Positions 17,989-28,093 of a stretch of 64,000 bases of DNA are shown here, piece after piece (position 1 is the stretch's first letter; each line of letters starts with the position of its first letter). The stretch is from Berkiella_A sp963976875 (GTDB lineage Bacteria > Pseudomonadota > Gammaproteobacteria > Berkiellales > Berkiellaceae), in assembly GCA_963976875.1 (NCBI GenBank), contig CAXBML010000012.1:1-64000 (forward strand), written 5' to 3'. The position numbers and the translations under genes are program-made. Under the pieces are notes generated by a model. The model saw only the letters and a program-made list of their open reading frames with translations. It made no database searches and had not been told where the DNA came from.

Positions 17989-18021
17989 TAAAAAAAAAGC
18001 CCTGCATAACCACAGAGCTTT
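17989..18021 (-). terminator. Intrinsic terminator downstream of the porin gene
   Basis: On the minus strand AAAGC-T-CTG and CAG-G-GCTTT pair around an 8-nt loop (TGGTTATG), followed by a run of T residues. It lies about 140 nt past the porin stop and before mlaA. Confidence 0.75.
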
Positions 18022-18156
18022 ATTAATTACTAGGAATTTTCAGATTTGAGACAAGGTTGCTCTAATAATAATTTAGGAAAACGTAGCATACAATTGTATG
18101 TGAGCAGTTTCTATTTTATTTTTAGAGCAAAATTGACCAAATATGGGAATTCCGAA

Positions 18157-19629
18157 CTACCAGTTTACAATGCCTTTAATACCCCAAGCATTAACATTAA
18201 TGCTATTAGGCATGTTGATGCGAGAATAATTGCCTAAGAATCTAATATGGTCGTTAACCCAATAATTTAAACCCACAGTCGTATTATGCATTGAACCCAC
18301 AGTTGAGTTTACCCCGACTCCTGGTATTAATGTTCTTGGTACAGGATTGGCAGGACTAGCAGAACCTGGTACAAACTTACCATCATCTATTAAGGATAAA
18401 TAACTGTGACGGATTGCCACTTCCCAAGCGCCTTTATAAGAACGTGGGCGTACGCGACCAAATGTACCACTCACAAAATCATACTCTTTAGCTTCGCGGG
18501 TAATAACATATGAGGCCATAAAATAATAACCATGGAAAGTTAAATCGCCACCTGGTTGACGTTGATCACCAACAACGAAGATCTCTTCACGATCTGCCTT
18601 CGTATGCATATATTCACCAGAAATCATGAAGGGTCCCCAGCGACCTGCCGCTTCCAGTCCAATGGTGTAAAAATTATTCACTGAGTTTAGCGGTATATTT
18701 GTAAATAAAACTGGGGTTTGTTTATTAGCAATTTCAGGTGCTGCGCCCCAATTTTGTACGTTTGCTCGATTATGCAAGTCTTGATACTTTGCTGAGAAAC
18801 CAAGATGATACACGGTGAAATCATCATGCTTAGGCGAAAAAGTGATACGTCCACCAGCGCCTAATGGATCACTACCCGCATCACTTCCTAATGGGCCAGT
18901 TGCTGGGGTAGCAACACCAGGGGCCACCACATATGGATTAGTTGAGATACTATCACCATACTGAGTCGTCCCAGCCCTAGGCGCATACATCGCTGTTGCC
19001 ACGGTAAAGTAATTATTGTGCCATTCGCCATACAGCCCTAATCCTAAAGAAGGATTATCAAATGCTTGTGAAGGTGCAGAAACTTCCATAAAGGTGCCAT
19101 CGTTAGCACTAGCCCAGCTTTCCAAACCAAAAGGCACACTAATCTGACCTGCTGCAAACCAAATATTTTTACATCCATTATATCCAATAAAAGCTTCATT
19201 GAAGTAAGCTCTACCGGAATCACCCAGTATATTAATTGTATTGGGACTGTTCACAGCATAACTATAGCCATTGTATGTTGCTGTTGCATTATTTTGTCCT
19301 ACAGGTCGTCCCAGAGCACTATCAACAAAATCTAAATCTAATTTATAAATCCAAGCATCGCCAACACCACCTTTAAAGGTTACACGAGCGGAACGAATCA
19401 TAGAACCATCTGGGAACTTTGAGCGCTCAGCGCTGCCGCCATTAAAAAAGGCTGATGTAAAATGTAAACGACCACCAATTTTAAACCAAAAATCTGTATT
19501 CTCTAATTCGAAGACTTCCAACCCACCACTAGAGTCGACTGTCATTTCAGCTGAAGCTGCCCCGGAAGCAAAAGCACCAATTCCTGCGAGCGCTAATATA
19601 GCTAATTTATTTTTTGTTATTTTACTCAT
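18157..19629 (-). CDS. OprO/OprP-family outer-membrane porin
   Basis: This 490-residue protein has a signal peptide (about 1-27, ending SAASA) and the phosphate-selective porin pattern: FWFKIGGRLHFTSAFF near 47, RSARVTFKGGVGDAWIYKLDLDF near 82, FNEAFIGYNG and a C-terminus ending in NVNAWGIKGIVNW. An aromatic terminal residue is typical of outer-membrane barrels. The usual substrate of the family is phosphate or other anions, but specificity cannot be read here. It is a single-gene unit with its own promoter and terminator. Confidence 0.9.
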   Translation of the reverse strand: MSKITKNKLAILALAGIGAFASGAASAEMTVDSSGGLEVFELENTDFWFKIGGRLHFTSAFFNGGSAERSKFPDGSMIRSARVTFKGGVGDAWIYKLDLDFVDSALGRPVGQNNATATYNGYSYAVNSPNTINILGDSGRAYFNEAFIGYNGCKNIWFAAGQISVPFGLESWASANDGTFMEVSAPSQAFDNPSLGLGLYGEWHNNYFTVATAMYAPRAGTTQYGDSISTNPYVVAPGVATPATGPLGSDAGSDPLGAGGRITFSPKHDDFTVYHLGFSAKYQDLHNRANVQNWGAAPEIANKQTPVLFTNIPLNSVNNFYTIGLEAAGRWGPFMISGEYMHTKADREEIFVVGDQRQPGGDLTFHGYYFMASYVITREAKEYDFVSGTFGRVRPRSYKGAWEVAIRHSYLSLIDDGKFVPGSASPANPVPRTLIPGVGVNSTVGSMHNTTVGLNYWVNDHIRFLGNYSRINMPNSINVNAWGIKGIVNW

Positions 19630-19684
19630 TTATTATTCTCTCCCGAGGAACACATAAGGGCAAGCTGTATCATACTAGCCGTGT

Positions 19685-19713
19685 AATATAACGCTGTTTT
19701 ATATTTCTTTCAA
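19685..19713 (-). promoter_or_regulatory. Promoter of the porin gene
   Basis: On the minus strand TTGAAA (19708-19713), a 17-nt spacer and TATATT (19685-19690) form a strong sigma-70-type promoter. The start would be near 19678, about 50 nt before the porin ATG. It lies just past the terminator of the upstream gene. Confidence 0.72.
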
Positions 19714-19767
19714 CTAGGTGTTTGGCTTGAATATCAGAGAAGATAAATTAAGAATGGGTATATAAAG

Positions 19768-19791
19768 CCCTCTACCAATACTGGTAGAGGG
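19768..19791 (-). terminator. Intrinsic terminator after the 1402-residue membrane protein gene
   Basis: CCCTCTACCA and TGGTAGAGGG form a perfect 10-bp stem with an ATAC loop, about 57 nt past the stop at 19848. Flanking AAAG and TTTT sequences make it potentially bidirectional. It ends the long minus-strand run before the porin gene. Confidence 0.8.
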
Positions 19792-19847
19792 TTTTATTTC
19801 AATACTAACTTAATGAGTCCTTAATGAGCCCTTAAAATAATGAGCTC

Positions 19848-22800
19848 TTAACGAGTCCACGAATCATCCGAAGAACTGTTGGGATTATTTATTTTAGATT
19901 GCTCTTCTGACTGATTATCAGTGCCATCATCTAAATCTCTTTTCCAAATGCCGCCAGATATATAGCATTGCCAGCCCCACTGAAACCATTTAATAAGGGA
20001 GAATGCTAACCACAGTGCCCACAATAACATTAAAATTCTATATACAAACATGGGAACTGAAATAACTAAAATTCTAGGTAAGTCGTTTAACACCTTATCC
20101 TGATACCAAGCTAATTCATAAGCATTGTTTGCCCAAAAATTAGAGCGAATAAGATTACTAATTGGAGAGGCAAGTTGCATTTGTGGGTTCCCCAACAAAC
20201 CTGTAGAAATACAGTTCACTATTGCCAAAATAAACATCAACGTCAATAAAGCCAAAAATCCTTGCAATAATTGAAAATGTATTACTTGAAGTTGAGCGCC
20301 GTATTGATTTCTAATTTGCATAACCACAAACCATAAGACAACAACAATAGCAGCAATAGGCGTACTGAGTGTTACCCCCAAGCCCAACAATATCCATTGC
20401 CAAGTTGCTAGTGGTGTACGTTTAGATAAACCCAATATGCAAGCCAAAATTAACATCAAAATAACCACAGCCCAATATTGCACCACCGGCCCCAATTCAG
20501 GCCCTTTGAGATACAATATCCATCTGTCTTTACTTAAATTAATGTTAATAAAATTATTAGTTGCCTCACTATTGAGAGAAATACTATCTGGTGTATATTG
20601 AGCCCCCAGTACTTTTGGGCTTTGCCACTGAACTTTCAGATTTTGTTCCCCTGGATGTATAGGGAAAATTAATTGTTCACCTTCTAAAGAAAGCGGTTGG
20701 CTAACATTATCTATATGAACATCTTTGAGTTTACTATCTTTTGGCAAAGAAATAGCATGCTGCGTACCTTGGCTACTTTTTATTTTAATATCTAAAGTAT
20801 GACTTGACTTCCTGAGACCAGGGCTAACGCGGTAACGGGTTTCATCGATCGTTAAGGTATTTCCTGCAATAGCTTCAGGTTTTGTAATATTAATAATAAG
20901 CTTCTCATTTCCCCATGGTGCCCATTGAGGCATCCACTGTCCTACTTGGCTCTGCTGATGAATCAGTGGAATACCAGAATAATCTACATGCCATTTAGGT
21001 ATGGATTGTAAAGACCAAAGTTCTTTTACTCGAGTTGAAGATAAAGCTTTTAACTCTATGCTCGGCTGTATCGGTAGCTCAGAATACCAAGACACACGTT
21101 TTTGTCGATAAGCTAATTGTACTTGCGCTTGTCCATCCTTCACTTTGACGTGGGGCGAGAGTATTTTCTCGCCTTCTAGCAAGGGTAATTTAAGATGTAT
21201 GGCGCTATTTTTGGGCGCCACCCGGACAATCTCATGGTACACTTTCCAATCCAGACCCAGCTGAATCTTTCGAGTATAGGTCACAAAGTCTGGCATATCT
21301 GACAATGTTAACTTTTGTACTGCGCTATTCGTATCCACATTTAATTTTTTATTAAATTGTATCGACTGCCCAGTTAGTTTTTCATCAATAATCCCATTCA
21401 CTGTCCAGCCGTTGGCATCGACTTTTAAGTATTTAGGTTTCAAATCATGTGCAAAACTTAAACTAAATTGCGTTTGCTGAGCCACAGAGCCTAGCATAAT
21501 AATTTCATGCTGCCCTTTCTCAACCAATAACCATAATTTCCCTTGGTCATCCGTTTTTAAAGCATGTGCCGGTTGATCATCTAATAAAACTTGTTGTAAT
21601 CCCCATCCCTCAGAAGAATGCGGTAACGGCACCGCAACTTGTTCCAACGCATTAATTTTCACTCTCAATGATAGTTGTTGATCGTCTATGGTGATTTGCG
21701 ACTTAGAAAAATCAGCACAATCGGGAAAGCACTCTGCTGGTGTTAATAAATAATTTCGCAGTTCATTTAAGGTTGTTTGATCTGGGATATCGGCATGCGC
21801 TTTCTCTATCCCCCACGGCAGACTCAATACTAACAAAAATGGTAATAAGAGTGATTTTGCACTGCCTTTTAGGTCTTGGGCAGCTTGTCCAGGTGATATG
21901 ATGCGGGAAAATAACTTGCTATCAAAATCTAATTTTTTAAATGACTTCATGAGACCATAAATCAACACCATCACCAAAATCACTTGCAAATATTTTAATA
22001 AGGATACTAACCATGCAGGTATTAGCCACAATGATAAATTTTGATCTTGCATGACAGGTCCTTGCCAAGATAATTGTATCGTCTGCCACGACCATCTAGG
22101 CAAACCTGGTCCCGTTTGCACTTTACTATTAGGATCGTAGTTTTTGAGTTCCGCTTCTTGTTCTGCCAGCGGCTGGGTTAGTTTTCGACTCATTTTTTTG
22201 ATCGGTGCACTGGCTGCCTCTAACATGACACCAGCAGCACCTCCCAGCGCAACACTATCATCGGCCATCATCTTCTGTGTCACAGGCTGCCTAGAGTATG
22301 GTTGCACAACCGAGTCGGCATGCGACAATTGTGGATATAAGGCAGTTTGGATTTGCTTGCCTATAAAGGGTATCGCCAATAGGACTAATAATGCTAAAGA
22401 GCCAAAATAAGCACTACTCAAAAGTGTTCGTGCCGTACCCTGAGGCAGCGCCCGGGCCAATGCCATCGTGGTTAACACGGCTAACCAACTCCAAAGCGGT
22501 GCACCTGGTTCATGGTAGGTTAAAGTCAAAGTGGCAAACCCCAATACGCCCCAGCCTATCCCTAATAACTTAATCATTGCCAGACTAATAAATAAAACAG
22601 AGAATAAATCTAATAAATTCCAATCGCGTAACCAAGCATCACTGACTTTGTCAACGCCCATAGCATGAAATAATTTCCAACCAGGTGGCAGATGCAAAAC
22701 AGCCTTCAGACTTTGGACATCTCGCTGCCAACCTACTGCTGGAAAACTGTTTGCTTTATTTTGTAACCGGCTAGTGGCAGACAAATTTAAATGTCCATTA

Positions 22801-24056
22801 CGGATTTCTACACCTGGTTGGGATTCGATATTAGAGTCATCCTCTAATACCGTTATTAATTGTGGTTCACCATTTATATCCACTTGTCCAAGCGTCATGG
22901 GCGGTTGAGTACTTAAACGCCAGTCTTGTTCAACGACGCCAGAAAGTTGGTCTTGAACTGTCAAACCTTGCCCATCAAAATCCATCCATATTTGTCTGTA
23001 CAATGCTAAACTTTCCCCTCTGTCTTGTGCTTTACCTCGATGTTTTTCCTTTAGTAACAATGTTGTTTCTGGCTTCATTAAATAACTTGGCAAATTTTTC
23101 CAGTTATCTGGCATATCTGTTTGTGTTGGATCCAGGACTTGTGCCCCGCTGACATCGACTCTTCTCAAACTATTTTCTGATTCAAAGCTCCACACCTCTG
23201 TTTCAGGCCAAGGCTTTGGTAAAAGAGGAAGCGCAAAAGAATTCTGTTGGGTTAAATATCGGCTTTTAACATATATATCCCACTGCCCAGCTCTCACTTG
23301 TAACTTTAATTGACCATTATCTTCTAATTTTGCCGGCAAAGGTGAATGAATTTGTATCGGTAACGTATTTTCCATCACAACCGGACCAATGCTTTCCTCT
23401 CTATCCATACCTGTGACATATAATCGCATCAACAAATAAGATTCTTGTGGAATACTATCTGATAGTTTTCTGAAAACCTTCATTGACATTGTATTTTGTA
23501 CTGTAGGTGTTTTTGTTTTTGGACTTTTCTTCAGCCATAAAAAACCTTTGGGATCTCTATTCATATCTGAGACGTTTTTTGAGTTCATACTGAGTTGTAT
23601 AACCCCAACCGACTTTGGAACGGATATTTTTTCGGGTATGCCATTCCAAGCCATCTGGCCTGTAATGTTATATTCGCCCTTGCTTAAATATACTGCGGGG
23701 GTATTTCGCCTTACCACAACCGAGAGCGGTGTCTCATTACTTTTAACCTCAACCGGCCAATTTTCCTGATCACCCACTAAATAAACCCAACCATCATCAA
23801 ATAATATGCCACTTTGAGCAAAACTGCCCTTTTGTGATTGAATATCCAACTTGAGATAGGCTGGCCACTCACAAAAATGATTATTGGGTTGATTCCACGC
23901 ACTAGGACAAAGTCGATGCCCATAATCTTTTAAAACCCATTCTTTCCATGGTTTTAAATCTTCCGGAATCACATCAGTAGCCCAGAGTGACGAACTAACG
24001 AAGCATATTAAGCATATAGCCCAAAGCGACTTAACTATCCGAGTGGTGGTTGTCAT
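19848..24056 (-). CDS. Large inner-membrane protein of unknown function with internal duplication
   Basis: I do not recognise a family. The 1402-residue protein has a signal peptide (about 1-26), a beta-rich periplasmic region with Cys50 and Cys62, and a block of hydrophobic helices (about 478-565, then about 682-705). A second signal-like hydrophobic segment ending in KAHA follows at about 735-755. After it comes another beta-rich region that again begins with a cysteine pair (Cys776, Cys780), then a second helix block (about 1192-1360) and a short Ser/Asn/Asp-rich tail. Both halves share a motif of the type [YL]-L-V-x-KG-x-[YH]-x-I. This suggests tandem duplication or fusion of a secreted-plus-membrane unit. 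It ends the minor-pilin/SDR gene run, 22 nt after the SDR gene. Confidence 0.85.
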   Translation of the reverse strand: MTTTTRIVKSLWAICLICFVSSSLWATDVIPEDLKPWKEWVLKDYGHRLCPSAWNQPNNHFCEWPAYLKLDIQSQKGSFAQSGILFDDGWVYLVGDQENWPVEVKSNETPLSVVVRRNTPAVYLSKGEYNITGQMAWNGIPEKISVPKSVGVIQLSMNSKNVSDMNRDPKGFLWLKKSPKTKTPTVQNTMSMKVFRKLSDSIPQESYLLMRLYVTGMDREESIGPVVMENTLPIQIHSPLPAKLEDNGQLKLQVRAGQWDIYVKSRYLTQQNSFALPLLPKPWPETEVWSFESENSLRRVDVSGAQVLDPTQTDMPDNWKNLPSYLMKPETTLLLKEKHRGKAQDRGESLALYRQIWMDFDGQGLTVQDQLSGVVEQDWRLSTQPPMTLGQVDINGEPQLITVLEDDSNIESQPGVEIRNGHLNLSATSRLQNKANSFPAVGWQRDVQSLKAVLHLPPGWKLFHAMGVDKVSDAWLRDWNLLDLFSVLFISLAMIKLLGIGWGVLGFATLTLTYHEPGAPLWSWLAVLTTMALARALPQGTARTLLSSAYFGSLALLVLLAIPFIGKQIQTALYPQLSHADSVVQPYSRQPVTQKMMADDSVALGGAAGVMLEAASAPIKKMSRKLTQPLAEQEAELKNYDPNSKVQTGPGLPRWSWQTIQLSWQGPVMQDQNLSLWLIPAWLVSLLKYLQVILVMVLIYGLMKSFKKLDFDSKLFSRIISPGQAAQDLKGSAKSLLLPFLLVLSLPWGIEKAHADIPDQTTLNELRNYLLTPAECFPDCADFSKSQITIDDQQLSLRVKINALEQVAVPLPHSSEGWGLQQVLLDDQPAHALKTDDQGKLWLLVEKGQHEIIMLGSVAQQTQFSLSFAHDLKPKYLKVDANGWTVNGIIDEKLTGQSIQFNKKLNVDTNSAVQKLTLSDMPDFVTYTRKIQLGLDWKVYHEIVRVAPKNSAIHLKLPLLEGEKILSPHVKVKDGQAQVQLAYRQKRVSWYSELPIQPSIELKALSSTRVKELWSLQSIPKWHVDYSGIPLIHQQSQVGQWMPQWAPWGNEKLIINITKPEAIAGNTLTIDETRYRVSPGLRKSSHTLDIKIKSSQGTQHAISLPKDSKLKDVHIDNVSQPLSLEGEQLIFPIHPGEQNLKVQWQSPKVLGAQYTPDSISLNSEATNNFININLSKDRWILYLKGPELGPVVQYWAVVILMLILACILGLSKRTPLATWQWILLGLGVTLSTPIAAIVVVLWFVVMQIRNQYGAQLQVIHFQLLQGFLALLTLMFILAIVNCISTGLLGNPQMQLASPISNLIRSNFWANNAYELAWYQDKVLNDLPRILVISVPMFVYRILMLLWALWLAFSLIKWFQWGWQCYISGGIWKRDLDDGTDNQSEEQSKINNPNSSSDDSWTR

Positions 24057-24078
24057 ATTAATCCTTTAAATATCGCTA

Positions 24079-24888
24079 TCAATCTAAAAATAAATCCTTC
24101 ATGGGCTCAACTTCTGAATTGACCGCATATTGGGAAAAGTCTGTTTCTTGTTGCATTCTGAGAACTTCTTCATCAATAAAAAACTGTCCTGTTTGCTCTT
24201 GTCCTAGAACATATAGGGCGGCTTTAGCCATTATCGCTGGTTTTCGGCTGGCTTGATAGATTTCAGGTGGAAAATGGTTTTGAATCGCAGCAGTGGCAAT
24301 AGTTGTTTGCGGCCATAGTGCGTTAACCCTGATATTTTTTTCTTTTAGTTCAGCCGCCATACCTAATACACACATGCTCATACCATATTTACTGATTGTA
24401 TAGGCAGTGTGATTTTCAAACCATTTTGGCTTTAGATTAATAGGGGGAGACAGTGTTAAAATTTGCCCCTGCCCTTGCTTAATAAAATAAGGAATTGCGG
24501 CTTGGCTACAAGCGTAGGTTGCTCTAACATTCACCCCCATAATCAAATCAAATCGACGCATGGAAGTATCAAGTGTGTTGGTGAGTGATATTGCGCTGGC
24601 ATTATTAACTAAGATATCAATACCACCAAACTCAGCATCCGCTTTTTGCATAGCGGTACTGATACCCTCTTCATCTCTGACATCCAATGGTAAAGCGAGC
24701 GCATTCCCACCCAATGCGGTAATTTCATTTTGAGTCGTATATATCGTCCCATCTAGCTTAGGGTGTTCTTCTGTTGTTTTACCCGTAATAATAACATTGG
24801 CACCCGCTTGGGCCAGGTACATCGCAATTTCTTTGCCGATGCCTCGACTAGAACCAGTGACAAAAGCAGTTTTTCCTTTAAAGTTCAT
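24079..24888 (-). CDS. Short-chain dehydrogenase/reductase (HSDL2-like)
   Basis: This 269-residue cytosolic oxidoreductase has the NAD(P)-binding motif TGSSRGIGKEIA near residue 11, the NNASA motif near 90 and the catalytic YxxxK as YTISK near 160. The stretch LSPPINLKPKWFENHTAYTISKYGMSM closely resembles the hydroxysteroid dehydrogenase-like protein 2 subgroup, whose substrate is not firmly known but is linked to lipid metabolism. Its place between a PilY1-like gene (19 nt) and the large membrane protein gene (22 nt) suggests co-transcription, although no functional link to pili is evident. Confidence 0.88.
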   Translation of the reverse strand: MNFKGKTAFVTGSSRGIGKEIAMYLAQAGANVIITGKTTEEHPKLDGTIYTTQNEITALGGNALALPLDVRDEEGISTAMQKADAEFGGIDILVNNASAISLTNTLDTSMRRFDLIMGVNVRATYACSQAAIPYFIKQGQGQILTLSPPINLKPKWFENHTAYTISKYGMSMCVLGMAAELKEKNIRVNALWPQTTIATAAIQNHFPPEIYQASRKPAIMAKAALYVLGQEQTGQFFIDEEVLRMQQETDFSQYAVNSEVEPMKDLFLD

Positions 24889-24907
24889 TTTAAGAGCCTC
24901 CTATTGA

Positions 24908-26698
24908 TTATTCGTTTAATTCTCGCCACACTCGTCTACCGATACGATCACTTTCAATATTTATTTCTGTCCATACAAATGATCCATCTAACAACCCATG
25001 TAATAACATATTAGGCTCAGCCGCACCCTGCTGAAATACTAAAGGCTCACCGACCAATTCTAAAGCTTGGTTCGACTGGTTAATATTACCTATCAATTCA
25101 TATGGAGATTGTGAGTGTTTTTGACCATTTTTCATATCAAAGGTTGCAGCTTGATAACCAGGTAAGACAGATAGTACTCGATTATTTCTAACAATGGGAG
25201 TAGAACTATTTTCAGCATTATTTATATACCAATTCTCTGATACGTCAATATTCACATCATGCAAATCAGAGAACACATAATTATCTAAGCCCTTATCCCA
25301 AATGCTGACTAGATAATGGTTATGTGTTTTTTTAGACTGTGCTAAGCAACTAATTAATACACCTTGGCCAGTTGAATGAGAAATAATTTTAGGCTGGGAT
25401 AAAATCTGACCATATTGCTCCCCTTCGACCATTGAGAATACACCCATGCGATTTTTCATATTGTCTTTGGTCTGCTTGACCAAGCCCCATTGCTTGGGGG
25501 TTTTTGCCGTCATATCGAATTTCCATAGTGTACCGTAGTTATCACCTACATATAAAAAATCAACATAACCACGACTTCTGGAATCAATAGGCGACATTTG
25601 CACAAACTGAATTCTATTTTGGCATTGTGCCATATCTGTTGTTTTGCCTTTGGTATCGGCTGATGATTGCTTAAATGAAGTAGGTTGCACTGATATTTCT
25701 GTATTATCTATACTACATTGTCCGACAGTATTAGATTTTTTCCCTTTCCCATTGGAATGTTTTGAGGGAGAAACCTTTTGCGCCGCAACATCAGTTTGCT
25801 TTTCTAGTCTATTTTGCTTCTCAATGATTAGATTGGGTGCAAAAGCAGGCAAAATAATTTCATTTTTTCCTGAACCATTTTGTAAACTATATATTTTAAT
25901 GATACCCGCAACAAAAACATCGTCCAAGCAGCCTTCTTGTGCCAACAAGACGTTCCAATATCCATCAGCAGCACGAATGATAGTGGGTCTCGAAAAATAT
26001 CCACGGCTATCTGTTTTTTGCCACCAAACCTGATTCTTAGCCGCACGACCCGCTAATAAAAATGGGTGAGTAATATCTAGGCAAAAAATAGTCTGACGTC
26101 TTTCGCCAACAGCCGCTATTAACAATGTATGCCAACTATTATTTATAAAAGCATCGCTGATAACCATTTGTGGTTCCGCGCCCAGCTGTCCTTTTGCCAG
26201 TAAAAACTCGGTGTTCAATAACTCAGACAGTGAGATATTAACCAGAGATTGACCTGTTTTTAAGTCAAACCCATGTAGTGTATATTTTCCATCGATTTGA
26301 TATACAACACTTGATCTTTGACTCTGTGCTTTTTGGAATTCAGAATATTTTTGTGCACTGAGATTGTTTTCGGGAGGGGAGCCAGAATCGTGGGTCCACG
26401 GCCAACGATCTGGAAAAGGGAAATCTGCCATCCCGACATAGATAGGCTGTGAAACGGGTGCGGTTATATTTTTCTGCCATATAAGGGATAAACTGGGAGA
26501 AGTCATTGACTTTGTGTAACTTAAATTAAATGCTTGGGTTGTATATTGTACGCTATTATTTTTTTGTACTGATTGAATCACAATAGGTTGGGCCGATAAA
26601 TAGTCTGTATTACTGATAATTTTTGAGGAAAATCCCTTAGCAACCCCCCAATAGCTCAATAAGGTGACTATAAAAACAATGAAAATAGGTTTATTCAT
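24908..26698 (-). CDS. PilY1-like pilus-tip/assembly protein (short form)
   Basis: This 596-residue exported protein follows three minor pilin genes, exactly where PilY1 is encoded in type IV pilus operons. It has a signal peptide-like N-terminus (about 1-22). Several segments match the PilY1 C-terminal beta-propeller, such as YVGMADFPFPDRWPW, YQIDGKYTLHGFDLKTGQ and VDFLYVGDNYGTLWKFDM. It is shorter than typical PilY1 (about 1000 residues or more) and lacks the N-terminal von Willebrand A region. A Lys/Ser-rich insertion near 305-350 looks disordered. I infer the role from domain pattern plus context. Confidence 0.75.
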   Translation of the reverse strand: MNKPIFIVFIVTLLSYWGVAKGFSSKIISNTDYLSAQPIVIQSVQKNNSVQYTTQAFNLSYTKSMTSPSLSLIWQKNITAPVSQPIYVGMADFPFPDRWPWTHDSGSPPENNLSAQKYSEFQKAQSQRSSVVYQIDGKYTLHGFDLKTGQSLVNISLSELLNTEFLLAKGQLGAEPQMVISDAFINNSWHTLLIAAVGERRQTIFCLDITHPFLLAGRAAKNQVWWQKTDSRGYFSRPTIIRAADGYWNVLLAQEGCLDDVFVAGIIKIYSLQNGSGKNEIILPAFAPNLIIEKQNRLEKQTDVAAQKVSPSKHSNGKGKKSNTVGQCSIDNTEISVQPTSFKQSSADTKGKTTDMAQCQNRIQFVQMSPIDSRSRGYVDFLYVGDNYGTLWKFDMTAKTPKQWGLVKQTKDNMKNRMGVFSMVEGEQYGQILSQPKIISHSTGQGVLISCLAQSKKTHNHYLVSIWDKGLDNYVFSDLHDVNIDVSENWYINNAENSSTPIVRNNRVLSVLPGYQAATFDMKNGQKHSQSPYELIGNINQSNQALELVGEPLVFQQGAAEPNMLLHGLLDGSFVWTEINIESDRIGRRVWRELNE

Positions 26699-26714
26699 TT
26701 TAAGTGCTTATTAT

Positions 26715-27110
26715 TTAACGCAAAGAAATAACAGACTGTAAATGTGTGTTTGTCTCTTCTGCTCCGGATTGATTAACATCTAACTCATGAAAGCGCAAGC
26801 CCTGCCGCTCACCAAAAATAAGCGTGTCTGCAATAAATTGTACTTTAGGGTGCGATGGGGCTTGTAACGAGCCACCTTTATCCATCATGTCAATTTCTGT
26901 TTTATGTAGGTTTTGTTCCGTATCAATAAAATTGATGACTTCATATTGATATATCCTAGCGATTTTTGTTTGCAATACACAAGACTCTAAAGAAAAAGTC
27001 ACGATCATACTAATCAATAATGCAAAAACCAAAACAACGATCAACACACTGCCACGTGGAATGTTGATGGGACTATTGCTCGCCTTCATGCCGCGGATCT
27101 TATCGCCCAT
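26715..27110 (-). CDS. pilX: PilX-like minor pilin
   Basis: This 131-residue protein has a short positively charged leader and a prepilin-like cleavage site PRGSVLIVVLVFALLISM. The first helix lacks Glu5, as is usual for PilX. The remainder is a short pilin head with one cysteine. Its start overlaps the PilW gene end by 25 nt, and the PilY1-like gene follows after 16 nt. It should initiate the pilus with PilV and PilW. The family call rests on operon position and on the N-terminal helix. Confidence 0.72.
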   Translation of the reverse strand: MGDKIRGMKASNSPINIPRGSVLIVVLVFALLISMIVTFSLESCVLQTKIARIYQYEVINFIDTEQNLHKTEIDMMDKGGSLQAPSHPKVQFIADTLIFGERQGLRFHELDVNQSGAEETNTHLQSVISLR

Positions 27111-28093
27111 TCTTCAGACCACCATTTTCGCAGTATTTTATCTTTAGGCATAATCCTTTTATTGTTTACAATATAAGCATTGGGTTCAGTAAGTGCATCT
27201 TCTATGGAGCTCAGCAAAAAATTAAATTTTATGGCTTTAATTTTTTGAGTGCCATCATATGTTTCCGCACTAAAATAGTCTTTAGTATTGTTATCACAAC
27301 AAAACTGTATATCCATTTTCTCAACACCTTCTACTAGCTCTAATGTTCGTCCGTTTAAATCTGTCGTATACAATGCATAGACTGGGTACCCTTTTTGATT
27401 TTGTCTCAATGTATTTCCAACATATATCAACTCAGATTCTATTTTCCCTAATTTGGCACTGGGTGGATATAACTTTGATAAGGATTGCGATGTGCTATCA
27501 AAGTCCACAAATACTTCTGATGTGGGTTTTCCAGAATTGATAACAACATTTTTGGCGACTTTCAATACGTCCATATTTTGGCAATCTGATAATAATACAA
27601 CATCATCTTGCTTGAATGTGGGTTGGCCTTCTACTGTAATCTTATTTTGATAGGCTTCTTCATAATCATGTAATTTAAAAAACTGATTAATTCGTCGCGC
27701 CCAAAGTATATCGGAACTCTGATCAATTCGTGCTAAAGCACTGGTTGTCATATATTTATTTTTAGCCAACTTAGCATATGTTGTCGGTTCAACCGCGGTG
27801 TTACGATTGAAGCCGATTTCTTCTGCTACAATATCGCCGACGACCTGAAAAACAGCACCATCATCTAGTCGGTTACATCCATAATCGCCCGCACCTCGCA
27901 CTAATTGCCCTAAAAGCATCGATGTCGCTTGGATATTTTCCTGTATGCGAGTCACCCCCTGCTGATATTGATTCATTTGTTTGATCTGCAAAAATATCTG
28001 GATGGTCGCCGTTGCAAGCAGCGTACTTAAAAATAAAGCAATCATAATTTCACTAATCGAGAATCCACAATGGCTATTGAATATAGGCCTCAA
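27086..28093 (-). CDS. pilW: PilW-like minor pilin
   Basis: This 335-residue protein begins with a prepilin leader ending CG followed by FSISEIMIALFLSTLLATA, a class III/type IV pilin methylation site with Glu5. The large globular head has four or more cysteines and is the typical size for PilW. It overlaps PilV by 20 nt and PilX by 25 nt, so the three are translationally coupled. PilW, PilV, PilX and PilY1 together prime pilus assembly at the inner membrane. Confidence 0.85.
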   Translation of the reverse strand: MRPIFNSHCGFSISEIMIALFLSTLLATATIQIFLQIKQMNQYQQGVTRIQENIQATSMLLGQLVRGAGDYGCNRLDDGAVFQVVGDIVAEEIGFNRNTAVEPTTYAKLAKNKYMTTSALARIDQSSDILWARRINQFFKLHDYEEAYQNKITVEGQPTFKQDDVVLLSDCQNMDVLKVAKNVVINSGKPTSEVFVDFDSTSQSLSKLYPPSAKLGKIESELIYVGNTLRQNQKGYPVYALYTTDLNGRTLELVEGVEKMDIQFCCDNNTKDYFSAETYDGTQKIKAIKFNFLLSSIEDALTEPNAYIVNNKRIMPKDKILRKWWSEEWAIRSAA

